From positions 1 through 29,050 of the forward strand of contig JAZSBO010000029.1 of the NCBI GenBank assembly GCA_045602425.1: a stretch of DNA of 29,050 bases. Reading direction: 5' to 3'. Made by a program: the position numbers and the translations under genes. Numbering within the stretch: position 1 is the first letter of the stretch; each line of letters opens with the position of its first letter. The DNA comes from RGIG9608 sp045602425. Lineage in GTDB: Bacteria > Bacteroidota > Bacteroidia > Bacteroidales > Paludibacteraceae. Positions 17,064 through 26,923 of the stretch are shown here, in pieces. Under the pieces are notes generated by a model. It did not search any database and was not told where the DNA came from. It saw only the letters and a list, made by a program, of their open reading frames with translations.

Positions 17064-17270
17064 GAAAACGCAAATGCATAATCTTCTTTTTGATGCATTC
17101 CACCATGAAAAAGTTTTTCTTTTTTGTTGGATGTTTTTTGCGAAATTACAAAAGAATAATGCGTGTGTGTTGAATAGCAAGCAAAGTGTTTTTTATAAAT
17201 AAATTATTAACAAGATAGTGTAAGCCATCGCATAGGTTGCGGTGGTTTTGCTTTTAAAAAATGAGAATAT
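17064..17270 (+). promoter_or_regulatory. Long 5' leader of the purine operon with attenuator-like hairpin
   Basis: This leader has no supported gene. CGCAAA (17069-17074) can pair with TTTGCG (17137-17142), and AATGCAT (17073-17079) with ATGCATT (17093-17099); the two overlap and would compete. At 17225-17245, CCATCGCA pairs with TGCGGTGG over eight base pairs around the loop TAGGT. TTTTGCTTTT (17246-17255) follows, ending 15 nt before the purE ATG. This is a plausible intrinsic terminator inside the leader, hence a candidate attenuator. I found no known purine-type aptamer core. Confidence 0.5.
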
Positions 17271-17738
17271 ATGAAAGTAGCAGTTATTATGGGATCGAAA
17301 AGCGATTGGGATATAATGTCAGCAGCATGTTCAACCCTCGAAGAGTTAGGTATTGAATACGAAAAAAGAGTTATAAGTGCGCATCGTACACCACATCTGA
17401 TGTTTGAATATGCTACCAAAGCAAAAGAGAATGGTATAGGAGTAATAATAGCGGGGGCTGGTGGTGCAGCTCATGTAGCTGGAGTAACAGCAGGTCTTAC
17501 AACGGTTCCTGTAATTGGAGTTCCTATAAAAACTTCGACATTGAACGGACTGGATTCGTTGCTTTCGATAGTGCAAATGCCTGCAGGAATACCAGTTTCG
17601 ACTACAGCAATCAATGGTGCAAAAAATGCAGCCCTTATAGCAGCATCTATTTTTGCTCTTACAGATAAGGATATAGATGCTCGTTTACAAGCATATCGTA
17701 AAGCTCAAACGGACTTAGTTCTTACTACTGAGTTATAA
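17271..17738 (+). CDS. purE: N5-carboxyaminoimidazole ribonucleotide mutase
   Basis: Converts N5-CAIR to CAIR in de novo IMP synthesis. It is 155 aa with the class I PurE motifs MGSKSDW near the N-terminus, SAHRTP (catalytic histidine) and GAGGAAHVAG. Class I PurE normally depends on PurK, which is not in this window. First gene of the operon, 20 nt before purL. Confidence 0.96.
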   Translation: MKVAVIMGSKSDWDIMSAACSTLEELGIEYEKRVISAHRTPHLMFEYATKAKENGIGVIIAGAGGAAHVAGVTAGLTTVPVIGVPIKTSTLNGLDSLLSIVQMPAGIPVSTTAINGAKNAALIAASIFALTDKDIDARLQAYRKAQTDLVLTTEL

Positions 17739-17758
17739 TTTTAAATGAAAGGATAGAT

Positions 17759-20700
17759 ATGAAAAATTATCGTATTTATGTTGAGAAATATAAGGAGTTT
17801 CAGATAGAAGCAGAATGCTTACGTCGTGAGTTGAATCAAAATTTATCGCTAAGTATTCAAACATTAAGGCTTCTAAATGTCTATGATTTATTTGGTTTCT
17901 CAGAAGAATTGCTTGAGCGTTGTCGTTATACTGTGTTTGGTGAAATTGTTACTGATAACGTGTGTGATGAATGTTCGCTTGAAGGGAAAAAATATCTTGC
18001 AGTGGAATATTTACCCGGACAATTTGACCAAAGAGCATCGTCGGCTGTTGATTGTGTGAAGTTGATAGAACCTTCTGCTAATGTTAGAATTCGTAGCTCT
18101 CGATTGTTGATTTTTGATGAAACAATAACAGAAGAGGCGTTGTTTGCAATTAAACATTACTATATCAATGCTGTTGAATCACGAGAGAAAAACCTTGCTG
18201 TGCTTGGTGAGAATGAACAAGCAGAGATAAAACCTGTTCCTGTTTTGGATGGTTTTATTGATATGCAAGAGGATGATTTGGAATCTTATTGTAAGAATAA
18301 TGCGTTGGCAATGAATGCTGATGATTTGTTTGAAGTGGTAAAATATTTTCGTAAAGAGCATCGAAATCCAACGGAAACAGAACTAAAGATTTTAGATACT
18401 TATTGGAGCGATCACTGTCGGCATACGACTTTTACCACCGAAATAACAGAAGTGAGAATTGACGAGTCGTTTATGAAAGAAGAATTTGAAGATGCTCTTT
18501 CAGAATTCGGTTTGATGCGTAACGAGTTACAACGAGAAACGAAGAGTTTGTGTTTGATGGAACTAGCAACTATTGGAGCTCGTTATTTACGTAAAAAAGG
18601 ATTGTTGGACGATTTAGAACAAAGTGAAGAAAACAATGCATGCAGTATTTTTATTGATGTTGATGTTGATGCTAAAGAAGAAAAATGGCTGTTGCAATTT
18701 AAAAACGAGACACATAATCATCCTACCGAGATAGAACCTTTTGGTGGTGCTTCGACTTGTTTGGGAGGTGCTATTCGTGATCCGTTATCGGGACGTGCAT
18801 ATGTTTACCAAGCGATGCGTGTAACAGGTGCAGGTGATATTTATAAGCCAATAGATGAAACTTTAGAAGGGAAATTACCACAACAAGTTATTTCTAAAAA
18901 AGCTGCTGCAGGTTATTCGAGCTATGGAAATCAAATAGGGTTGGCCACTACGCATGTTCGTGAGATTTATCATGACAGCTATGTAGCAAAACGTTTGGAA
19001 GTTGGTGCCGTAGTAGGAGCTGTAAAGGCTGAGAATGTACGCCGTGAAACGCCTCAAAAAGGTGATGTTGTTCTTTTATTGGGAGGAAGAACAGGACGTG
19101 ATGGTATTGGTGGAGCTACAGGCTCTTCAAAAGAACATACATTATCATCGTTGGAGGAATGTAGTTCTGAAGTGCAAAAAGGAAATGCTCCTGAAGAACG
19201 AAAACTTTCACGATTGTTTCGTCGTGCTGATGTAACACGTTTAATCAAAAAATCGAATGATTTTGGTGCAGGCGGTGTAAGTGTTGCAATTGGAGAATTA
19301 ACTAATGGATTGGATATTTATCTTGATAAAGTTCCTGTTAAATATAATGGACTGAATGCTACGGAATTAGCTATTAGTGAATCGCAAGAGCGTATGGCGA
19401 TTGTTATTGAAGTCAAGGATGTAGAAAAAATGTTGAAATTGTGTGCCGAAGAAAATGTTGAAGTAACTCACGTTGCTGATGTTACTGATACAAATCGTAT
19501 GCGAATGTTTTTCAAAGGTGAAAAAATAGTTGATTTGTGCCGTAATTTTATCGATAGTGCTGGAGCAAAACATTACACAAAGGTTTGCTTGTCAGCTGTA
19601 GAAGACAAAAATCCTTTTAGTCGTAAAATAGCAGGCAATAATCTTAAGGAAAAATTTATATGTAATTTATCCGATAAAAACGTTGTTTCGCAGCGTGGGC
19701 TTATCGAAATGTTTGATTCGACAATTGGAGCTTCAACTGTTTTGATGCCATTTGGTGGAAAAACACAACGTACTGAAACGCAAGTATCTGTTCAAAAAAT
19801 ACCAGTACGAAAAGGATTTACAAATACGGCGAGTATTATGTCGTTCGGATTTAATCCGTTTATTGCGGAATGGAGTCCATATCATGCTGCTCAATATGCT
19901 GTTGTAGAAGCTGTTGCTAAGGCTATTGCTGCAGGTGCAGATTATAAAAAAATGCGTTTTTCGTATCAAGAATATTTTGAACGAATGACCGATGCTGCTT
20001 CGTGGGGGAAACCTATGGCTGCATTGCTTGGAGCATTGCGAATGCAATTAGCTTTAGGATTACCTTCGATAGGAGGAAAGGATTCTATGAGTGGAACGTT
20101 CCGTGATATAAATGTTCCTCCTATGTTGATGGCTTTTGGAGTAACTACTGTTGATGCTCGAAAGGTGATAAGTCCTGAATTTAAAAAATCGGGTCATAAA
20201 CTTTATTTAATTGCTCATACTCCAGAAAAAAACTTTACACCCAATATCGAACAGTTGAAACAAAATTTAAACTTTGTTTCAGAAAATATAAGTAATGGAA
20301 ATTTTGTTGCTGCCTTTGCTGTAGGATTTGGAGGTGTTTCTGAGGCATTAGCTAAAATGAGTTTTGGAAATGAAATTGGCACAAAAATTTCTTGTGATGA
20401 GCAAATGTTGTTCGACTATAGTTATGGATCAATCCTTGTAGAAAGTGTTAAAGTTTTAGATTATGAAAATGCAATTTTACTTGGAGAAACAATAGACGAT
20501 AAAGCTATTGTTGTTAATAATGAACAGTTATCGTTAGATGAATTGTATCGAGCAAATACTAAACTTTTCGAAACTATTTATCCTGCAAAAGGTGCTGTTG
20601 GAAGTGTTACACGAATTGCTGATTGTCAGCAAATATCAAAACTTTATAATGGTGCAAAAGTTCAAGAAGTAAAGGTGTATTTACCTGTTTTTCCAGGTAC

Positions 20701-21466
20701 AAATTGCGATTATGATACAGCTCGTGCTTTTGAACGTGCTGGAGCTACTACTGAAATCGGCGTTTTCTGTAACTTGTCCGAAAAAGCAATTTTGGATTCG
20801 ATTGATGCGATGTGTAAATCAATAGATGAGAGTCATATTTTTGTATTGAGTGGTGGTTTTTCGCTTGGTGACGAACCTGATGGAAGCGGAAAATTTATTG
20901 CAAATGTTTTAAATAATGAAAAAGTTACCCATGCTGTTCATCGATTATTGGATAGAGGTGGTCTTATTTTGGGTATTTGCAATGGGTTTCAAGCACTTGT
21001 AAAATCAGGACTTTTGCCTTATGGTCGTTTGGGAATGGTTTCTAAATTGTCGCCTACATTATTCCACAATGATATACATCGACATATTTCGCAAATAGTT
21101 TCTACACGAGTTGGTTCAACGGCTTCTCCTTGGCTTTCGTCATTTAATGTTGGCGATTTGCATTCTATTGCGGTAAGTCATGGCGAGGGAAAGTTTGTTG
21201 TTAGCAACGAGTTGGCAGAGGAATTGTTTGCAAATGGGCAAGTTGCGTTCCAATATGCTGATGCAGAAGGAAATCCAACTACCGATGCACCTTTTAATCC
21301 AAATGGTTCTTATTTTGGAATAGAAGGTATTATTAGCAAAGATGGTCAGATTTTAGGAAAAATGGGGCATACGGAGCGTTACGACGAAGGTTTAATGAAA
21401 AATATCCATGGCAATCGTTTACAATCTATATTTGAGAATGCAGTAAATTATTTCAAAAACAAATAA
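17759..21466 (+). CDS. purL: Phosphoribosylformylglycinamidine synthase, fused long form
   Basis: ATP- and glutamine-dependent conversion of FGAR to FGAM. The single chain of 1235 aa is the large PurL type rather than the PurS/PurQ/PurL complex. The two PurM-like halves contain HNHPTEIEPFGGASTC-type and GGKDSMSG motifs. The C-terminal class I glutaminase domain starts near 985 (FPGTNCDYD). Its triad is visible: nucleophile C1074 in GICNGFQ, and H1141 and E1143 in HGEGKF. Slightly shorter than the E. coli enzyme (about 1295 aa). A GAAAGGA Shine-Dalgarno-like sequence sits about 6 nt before the ATG, unusual in this window. It follows purE by 20 nt. Confidence 0.96.
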   Translation: MKNYRIYVEKYKEFQIEAECLRRELNQNLSLSIQTLRLLNVYDLFGFSEELLERCRYTVFGEIVTDNVCDECSLEGKKYLAVEYLPGQFDQRASSAVDCVKLIEPSANVRIRSSRLLIFDETITEEALFAIKHYYINAVESREKNLAVLGENEQAEIKPVPVLDGFIDMQEDDLESYCKNNALAMNADDLFEVVKYFRKEHRNPTETELKILDTYWSDHCRHTTFTTEITEVRIDESFMKEEFEDALSEFGLMRNELQRETKSLCLMELATIGARYLRKKGLLDDLEQSEENNACSIFIDVDVDAKEEKWLLQFKNETHNHPTEIEPFGGASTCLGGAIRDPLSGRAYVYQAMRVTGAGDIYKPIDETLEGKLPQQVISKKAAAGYSSYGNQIGLATTHVREIYHDSYVAKRLEVGAVVGAVKAENVRRETPQKGDVVLLLGGRTGRDGIGGATGSSKEHTLSSLEECSSEVQKGNAPEERKLSRLFRRADVTRLIKKSNDFGAGGVSVAIGELTNGLDIYLDKVPVKYNGLNATELAISESQERMAIVIEVKDVEKMLKLCAEENVEVTHVADVTDTNRMRMFFKGEKIVDLCRNFIDSAGAKHYTKVCLSAVEDKNPFSRKIAGNNLKEKFICNLSDKNVVSQRGLIEMFDSTIGASTVLMPFGGKTQRTETQVSVQKIPVRKGFTNTASIMSFGFNPFIAEWSPYHAAQYAVVEAVAKAIAAGADYKKMRFSYQEYFERMTDAASWGKPMAALLGALRMQLALGLPSIGGKDSMSGTFRDINVPPMLMAFGVTTVDARKVISPEFKKSGHKLYLIAHTPEKNFTPNIEQLKQNLNFVSENISNGNFVAAFAVGFGGVSEALAKMSFGNEIGTKISCDEQMLFDYSYGSILVESVKVLDYENAILLGETIDDKAIVVNNEQLSLDELYRANTKLFETIYPAKGAVGSVTRIADCQQISKLYNGAKVQEVKVYLPVFPGTNCDYDTARAFERAGATTEIGVFCNLSEKAILDSIDAMCKSIDESHIFVLSGGFSLGDEPDGSGKFIANVLNNEKVTHAVHRLLDRGGLILGICNGFQALVKSGLLPYGRLGMVSKLSPTLFHNDIHRHISQIVSTRVGSTASPWLSSFNVGDLHSIAVSHGEGKFVVSNELAEELFANGQVAFQYADAEGNPTTDAPFNPNGSYFGIEGIISKDGQILGKMGHTERYDEGLMKNIHGNRLQSIFENAVNYFKNK

Positions 21467-21481
21467 TCTCAAGATAAAATT

Positions 21482-22423
21482 ATGAAAGCATTAACGACAA
21501 CAAATTTTAATTTTCCGAGACAAACAGATGTTTATCATGGTAAAGTACGTGATGTCTATTTTATGGACGATAAATTGCTGATGATTGCTACTGACCGCAT
21601 TTCGGCATTTGATGTTATTTTGCCTCAAGGTATTCCATTTAAAGGTCAAATTCTTAATCAAATAGCTGCAAAATTTTTAGATGCGACCGCAGATATTTGC
21701 CCTAATTGGAAATTGGCAACACCTGACCCTATGGTGACAGTTGGTGTAAAATGCAAGGGTTTCCCTGTGGAAATGATTGTGCGTGGTTACCTTTGTGGTA
21801 GTGCATGGCGTGCTTATAAAAGTGGTGTACGAGAGATATGTGGAGTAAAATTGCCCGAAGGTATGCGTGAAAACGAAAAATTCCCGACGCCAATTATTAC
21901 ACCAACTACAAAAGCTGAAATTGGAGAACACGATGCCGATATTTCAAAAGAAGAGATTATTGCACAAGGATTGGTTTCTGCTAAAGAGTATGCTGTTTTG
22001 GAAAAATATACGTTGGCATTGTTTGAACGTGGAACGGAAATGGCTGCTCAGCGTGGTTTGATTCTTGTCGATACGAAGTATGAATTTGGGACATACAACG
22101 GTACTATTTATTTGATGGACGAAATCCATACACCTGATTCGAGTCGTTATTTCTATGCTGAAAAATATAAAGAGAATTTTGCTAAAAACGAACCACAAAA
22201 ACAGCTCTCCAAAGAATTTGTGCGTGAATGGTTAATGAACAACGGTTTTCAAGGAAAAGAGGGACAGCAAGTACCCGAAATGACGGACGAAGTTGTAGAA
22301 AAAATTAGTGCACGTTACATTGAACTTTATGAGCAAATCACAGGAGAAAAATTTGAAAAGGCTGTGACTGAAAATATTGAAGAACGTATAGAAAACAATA
22401 TTATTAAATATTTAAATCAATAA
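21482..22423 (+). CDS. purC: SAICAR synthase
   Basis: Ligates aspartate to CAIR using ATP, giving SAICAR. It is 313 aa, the longer PurC form common in Bacteroidetes and yeast-like enzymes. Motifs seen are GKVRDVYF (glycine-rich ATP loop), ATDRISAFDV, VRGYLCGSAW and DTKYEFG. It lies 15 nt after purL and 4 nt before purM. Confidence 0.95.
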   Translation: MKALTTTNFNFPRQTDVYHGKVRDVYFMDDKLLMIATDRISAFDVILPQGIPFKGQILNQIAAKFLDATADICPNWKLATPDPMVTVGVKCKGFPVEMIVRGYLCGSAWRAYKSGVREICGVKLPEGMRENEKFPTPIITPTTKAEIGEHDADISKEEIIAQGLVSAKEYAVLEKYTLALFERGTEMAAQRGLILVDTKYEFGTYNGTIYLMDEIHTPDSSRYFYAEKYKENFAKNEPQKQLSKEFVREWLMNNGFQGKEGQQVPEMTDEVVEKISARYIELYEQITGEKFEKAVTENIEERIENNIIKYLNQ

Positions 22424-22427
22424 ATTT

Positions 22428-23453
22428 ATGGCAAAAAGTTACGAAAAAGCAGGTGTAAATCTCGAAGCTGGCTACGAGGTTGTACGTCGTATAAAATCCC
22501 ATGTTGCATCAACATCTCGAAAGGGAGTAATGGGAAATATTGGTGCCTTTGGTGGAATGTTTGACCTTGCTTCTCTTAATATAAAAGAGCCGATACTTGT
22601 CAGTGGTACCGATGGTGTTGGGACAAAACTTAAATTGGCTTTTGCAATGGACAAGCATGATACAATTGGTATTGATGCTGTAGCAATGTGTGTGAACGAT
22701 GTTTTGGCACAAGGTGCAGAGCCTTTATTTTTTCTTGATTATGTAGCTGTTGGACATAATGTACCTGAAAAAATCGAAGCAATTGTTTCGGGTGTAGCAG
22801 AAGGTTGTCGTCAGGCTGGATGTGCTTTGATTGGTGGTGAAACTGCAGAAATGCCAGGAATGTATTCAAATGATGAATATGATATTGCTGGTTTTACTTG
22901 TGGTGTTGTTGAAAGAGCTAAGTTAATAGATGGATCAAAAGTTAAGGTTGGCGATGTGTTGATTGGAATTGCTTCGAGTGGAGTTCATTCTAATGGATTT
23001 TCGTTAGTTCGAAAAATATTGACAGACAACAATATCTCACTTACTGATAAATTCCTAGAATTAGGAGAGAAAACGATAGGAGAAGCGTTGCTTTGTCCTA
23101 CAAAAATATATGTGCGTCAGGTATTAGAGGTAATTCGTAATTGTGATGTTCATGGTATTAGTCATATTACAGGAGGCGGTTTTGACGAAAATATTCCACG
23201 TATTTTACAATCGGGACAAGGTATTGAAATTCAAGAAGGGTCTTGGGATATTTTACCTTTATTTTCATTACTTGAAAAATGGGGTAAAATTGCTCATCGT
23301 GAGATGTTTAATATATTCAATATGGGTGTTGGGATGGTGATTGCTCTTGATGCTTCCGAAGTCGAAAAAGCAATATCTATTTTGCAACAAGTAGGTGAGA
23401 AAGCTTCTGTTATTGGTCGCATAACTGATATAGAAGGTGTAGTTATAAAATAA
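22428..23453 (+). CDS. purM: Phosphoribosylformylglycinamidine cyclo-ligase
   Basis: AIR synthetase, which closes the imidazole ring of FGAM using ATP. It is 341 aa, normal for PurM. Motifs are SGTDGVGTKLKLA, GGETAEMPGMY, SSGVHSNGFSLVR and HITGGGFDENIPR. It sits 4 nt after purC and 6 nt before purN, a pattern of coupled translation. Confidence 0.96.
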   Translation: MAKSYEKAGVNLEAGYEVVRRIKSHVASTSRKGVMGNIGAFGGMFDLASLNIKEPILVSGTDGVGTKLKLAFAMDKHDTIGIDAVAMCVNDVLAQGAEPLFFLDYVAVGHNVPEKIEAIVSGVAEGCRQAGCALIGGETAEMPGMYSNDEYDIAGFTCGVVERAKLIDGSKVKVGDVLIGIASSGVHSNGFSLVRKILTDNNISLTDKFLELGEKTIGEALLCPTKIYVRQVLEVIRNCDVHGISHITGGGFDENIPRILQSGQGIEIQEGSWDILPLFSLLEKWGKIAHREMFNIFNMGVGMVIALDASEVEKAISILQQVGEKASVIGRITDIEGVVIK

Positions 23454-23459
23454 ATAGCG

Positions 23460-24029
23460 GTGAAGAATATTGCAATTTTTGCGAGTGGTGAAGGCTCAAA
23501 TTTTGAAGTTATAGCAGAGGCTTGTAAACAAGGTGTTTTGCCTGCAAAAGTAGTTCTTATGGTTTGCGATAAACCTAATGCTAAGGTTGTACAAAGAGCA
23601 GCGGATCGTGGCATTGATTCATTTGTTTTTTCGCCGAAAGATTATCTTTCGAAAGCCGATTATGAACGTGAAATTGTTCGATTGCTCGATGAGCGAAATG
23701 TTGATTTAGTTTGTTTAGCAGGTTATATGCGAATAGTATCAGATGTTTTATTATCGTCCTACGAAGGTAAAATGATAAATATTCATCCATCGTTGTTGCC
23801 AGCATTCAGAGGAGCTCATGCGGTAGAGCAAGCAATAGAATATGGCGTAAAAGTTTTTGGGATAACGATACATTGGGTTGATGCGTCGCTTGATGGTGGG
23901 AAAATCATTGCCCAAAAAGCTTTTTCTTATGAAGGAAATGATGTTGATGAGGTTCATCGGATAGGGCAAAAAATTGAACATACGATGTATGTTGAGGTTA
24001 TTGATAAATTATTAAAAGAACAATTATAA
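23460..24029 (+). CDS. purN: Phosphoribosylglycinamide formyltransferase
   Basis: Transfers the formyl group of 10-formyl-THF to GAR. It is 189 aa. The start is GTG at 23460, giving MKNIAIFASGEGSNFE, the family N-terminus with the phosphate-binding loop. Catalytic residues correspond to N107 and H109 (NIHPSLLPAFRGAHA) and D145 (DGGKII). It ends a single base before the purH ATG. Confidence 0.95.
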   Translation: MKNIAIFASGEGSNFEVIAEACKQGVLPAKVVLMVCDKPNAKVVQRAADRGIDSFVFSPKDYLSKADYEREIVRLLDERNVDLVCLAGYMRIVSDVLLSSYEGKMINIHPSLLPAFRGAHAVEQAIEYGVKVFGITIHWVDASLDGGKIIAQKAFSYEGNDVDEVHRIGQKIEHTMYVEVIDKLLKEQL

Positions 24030-24030
24030 T

Positions 24031-25560
24031 ATGAGAGCATTAGTTAGTGTTAGTGACAAAACAGGTTTGGTAGAATTTGTAAATGGTTTACAATCGCTTG
24101 GTTGGGAAATCGTTGCTACAGGAGGTACGCAACGTTTACTCGAAGAAAATGGTATTAAAACAATAGGAATTAGCCAAATTACAGGATTTCCTGAAATTTG
24201 TGATGGCCGAGTAAAAACTTTACATCCGAAAGTACATGGAGGTTTGCTTGCGCGTCGCGATGATGAAAGCCATTTGCAGGCATTGCGTGAAAACGAAATT
24301 GATTTTATCGATTTGGTTTGTGTTAATTTATATCCTTTTAAACAAACAATAGCAAAAGGCGATGTAACGATGGAAGATGCCATTGAAAATATAGATATCG
24401 GTGGTCCATCAATGTTGAGAAGTGCAGCAAAAAATTATCGTGATGTAACTGTAGTTTGTAATCCTGAAGATTATGACCAAATTTTGTCTGAAATAAAAGA
24501 ATTTGGAAATACAAAAGTAGGAACTCGCTTAAAACTTTCGGCAAAAGCTTATACTCATACAGCTGAATACGATTGTTGTATTGCAACGTTTATGCGAGAA
24601 AAAGCAGAGTTGAACGAAAAATTATTTCTAGAATTTGATTTGGTTCAAGTACTTCGATATGGCGAAAATCCACATCAAACAGCTAAATTTTATCGTGAAG
24701 GGACTCCTTCAGCTTTCTCTTTGGCTTTTGCAAAACAATTGGGCGGAAAGGAATTATCCTACAATAATATTCAAGATGCAAATGCTGCACTTAATATTGT
24801 GCGTGAGTTTGATGAGCCGTTTTGTGTTGGTTTGAAACATATGAATCCTTGTGGTGCTGCTGTTGGTAAAAATATTGCTGAGGCTTGGCAACGTGCATAC
24901 GAAGCAGACAAGGTTAGTATTTATGGTGGTATTGTTGCTGTAAATCGCGAATTAACAGAGGAAGTTGCACTTGCGATGAAGCCTATTTTTCTTGAAATAG
25001 TAATGGCTCCTTCGTTCTCGAAAGAAGCTCTTGACGTTTTGTCTTCAAAGAAAAACTTACGTTTGTTGCAAGTAGATATGACAGTTTCTGACAAAAAAGT
25101 TAATCAGTATGTAAGTGTTAATGGCGGTTTGCTTGTACAACAACTCGATACGGAAACTATTCGTGTAAAAGAGTCTATGTGTGTAACCGAAAAGAAACCA
25201 ACAACTATTCAGTTAAATGATATGAATTTTGGTTGGCGTGTGGTAAAACATGTAAAATCAAACGCTATTGTAGTAGTAAAGGATGGTCAAACTTTAGGTG
25301 TAGGAGCTGGTCAGATGAATCGTGTAGGTTCGGCCGAGATAGCATTGAAAGAGGCTCAATTAGCAGGTTTCTCTTCTGACTTGGTGTTGGCTTCAGATGG
25401 TTTCCTCCCGTTTGACGATACAGTTGCTTTAGCAGCTAAATATGGTGTAACAGCAATAGTTCAGCCTGGAGGAAGTATTCGTGACGAAGATGCTATTGCA
25501 AAAGCTAATGAGTTAGGAATAACAATGTTGTTTACAGGTATGCGTCACTTCAAACATTAA
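24031..25560 (+). CDS. purH: Bifunctional AICAR transformylase / IMP cyclohydrolase
   Basis: Carries out the last two steps to IMP. It is 509 aa. The N-terminal MGS-like cyclohydrolase domain (about 1-190) has SVSDKTG, ATGGTQRLL and GGPSMLRSAAKNY. The C-terminal transformylase domain has LRYGENPHQ and the catalytic K269-H270 in KHMNPCGAA, ending SIRDED ... GMRHFKH. One base separates it from purN, whereas a 115-nt gap precedes purD. Confidence 0.96.
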   Translation: MRALVSVSDKTGLVEFVNGLQSLGWEIVATGGTQRLLEENGIKTIGISQITGFPEICDGRVKTLHPKVHGGLLARRDDESHLQALRENEIDFIDLVCVNLYPFKQTIAKGDVTMEDAIENIDIGGPSMLRSAAKNYRDVTVVCNPEDYDQILSEIKEFGNTKVGTRLKLSAKAYTHTAEYDCCIATFMREKAELNEKLFLEFDLVQVLRYGENPHQTAKFYREGTPSAFSLAFAKQLGGKELSYNNIQDANAALNIVREFDEPFCVGLKHMNPCGAAVGKNIAEAWQRAYEADKVSIYGGIVAVNRELTEEVALAMKPIFLEIVMAPSFSKEALDVLSSKKNLRLLQVDMTVSDKKVNQYVSVNGGLLVQQLDTETIRVKESMCVTEKKPTTIQLNDMNFGWRVVKHVKSNAIVVVKDGQTLGVGAGQMNRVGSAEIALKEAQLAGFSSDLVLASDGFLPFDDTVALAAKYGVTAIVQPGGSIRDEDAIAKANELGITMLFTGMRHFKH

Positions 25561-25675
25561 TAGTTTGACGCAATCATAAAATTAGGTGTCGATCATGGAA
25601 ACAATATTATCATTACATGGAATAAATCAGTTTGATAAAGATGAGAAGACCATTGTAAATATAACAGATTTATAT

Positions 25676-26923
25676 ATGAAGAAAGTATTGGTAATCGGAG
25701 GAGGTGGACGTGAGCATGCTATAGTAGATGCTCTTAGCCGTTCTCTTAAGGTAGGAAAGATTTATTGTGCACCAGGTAATGCTGGTATTGCAAAGCAAGC
25801 TGAAATTGTTGCCATAAAAGAAACGAACGTTATTGCTTTAAAAACTTTTGCGTTAGAAAACGCTATAGATTTAACAGTAGTTGGACCAGAGGTTGCTTTG
25901 GCAGCGGGTATAGTTGATGAATTTCGTGCAGTAGGATTGTCTGTTTTTGGGCATACCAAACAAGCAGCTCAAATTGAGAGTAGTAAGGAGTTTGCAAAAA
26001 AATTGATGCAGAAATACAATATTCCGACTGCTGGATATAAGTCTTTTTCTAATTATGAAGAAGCAAAAGAATATGTTTTTTCACGACCATTGCCAGCTGT
26101 TTTAAAATATGATGGTTTGGCTGCAGGAAAAGGGGTTGTAATTGCTGAAACGTTGGAGCAAGCTGATGAAGCCTTACGTGATATGTTGCTCGACGATTGT
26201 TTTGGAAATGGAAGTGTTGTTGTAGAAGAATATCTTGAAGGTCCAGAGTTTTCTTTTTTGTGTTTTGTTTGTGGCGAAAAATTGTATCCAATGCCTCTTT
26301 CGCAAGATCATAAGCGTGCCTACGATGGAGATAAAGGACCAAATACAGGAGGAATGGGTGCATATACTTGTCTGCCATTTATAACTGAAGAAGATTGGAC
26401 TTATGCTTTTGAAAACATAATGAAACCGACAGCAAAAGCAATGCAAAGTGAAGGCTTACCTTTAACTGGAGTTTTGTATGGTGGTTTAATGAAAACAGTG
26501 ACTGGAATAAAAGTTATTGAGTTTAATGCTCGTTTTGGAGATCCAGAAACGGAGGTTGTTTTGCCTTTGTTGCGTAGTGATATATATGATATTTTCTATT
26601 CAATAGCAGAAAATAAACCTATTGAAAATATGGAATGGGAAGATGCTGCTACAATTGGTGTCGTTTTAGCTTCAAAGGGTTATCCGGGTTCTTATGAGAA
26701 AGGAGCATTAATAAAAGGATTGGAAAATGTTGATGCTAAAATATACCATATGGGAACATCGGCAAAAAATGATTCGATAGTTACCGCTGGCGGTCGTGTA
26801 ATGATTATAGTAAGCAAGGCATCTACATTAGTTGAGGCACACGCAAAGGTGATGAAGGAAGTCCCGAAAATAGAGTGTGATAATTTGTTTTATCGTTCTG
26901 ATATAGGTCATAAAGCCTTTTAA
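25676..26923 (+). CDS. purD: Phosphoribosylamine-glycine ligase
   Basis: GAR synthetase, joining glycine to phosphoribosylamine with ATP. It is 415 aa from the ATG at 25676, which begins the family N-terminus MKKVLVIGGGGREHA. The ATP-grasp fold shows KYDGLAAGKGV and EFNARFGDPET. An in-frame open stretch upstream (ATG 25595, GTG 25586) would add 27-30 residues that I do not recognise in PurD. I take this as a chance extension. It is the last gene of the operon and no terminator hairpin is visible after its stop. Confidence 0.93.
   Translation: MKKVLVIGGGGREHAIVDALSRSLKVGKIYCAPGNAGIAKQAEIVAIKETNVIALKTFALENAIDLTVVGPEVALAAGIVDEFRAVGLSVFGHTKQAAQIESSKEFAKKLMQKYNIPTAGYKSFSNYEEAKEYVFSRPLPAVLKYDGLAAGKGVVIAETLEQADEALRDMLLDDCFGNGSVVVEEYLEGPEFSFLCFVCGEKLYPMPLSQDHKRAYDGDKGPNTGGMGAYTCLPFITEEDWTYAFENIMKPTAKAMQSEGLPLTGVLYGGLMKTVTGIKVIEFNARFGDPETEVVLPLLRSDIYDIFYSIAENKPIENMEWEDAATIGVVLASKGYPGSYEKGALIKGLENVDAKIYHMGTSAKNDSIVTAGGRVMIIVSKASTLVEAHAKVMKEVPKIECDNLFYRSDIGHKAF

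Noticed and set aside
17062..17202. A 46-codon reading frame (MKTQMHNLLFDAF...) at the start of the purE leader, possibly a leader peptide.
   Set aside because: Its ATG would lie at or before the predicted transcription start, its composition looks random, and it has no run of regulatory codons. Not supported as a gene without translation data.
16804..17270. Purine (guanine/adenine) or PRPP riboswitch between guaB and purE.
   Set aside because: None of the conserved purine-aptamer loop sequences are visible on either strand; only hairpins with T runs are seen.
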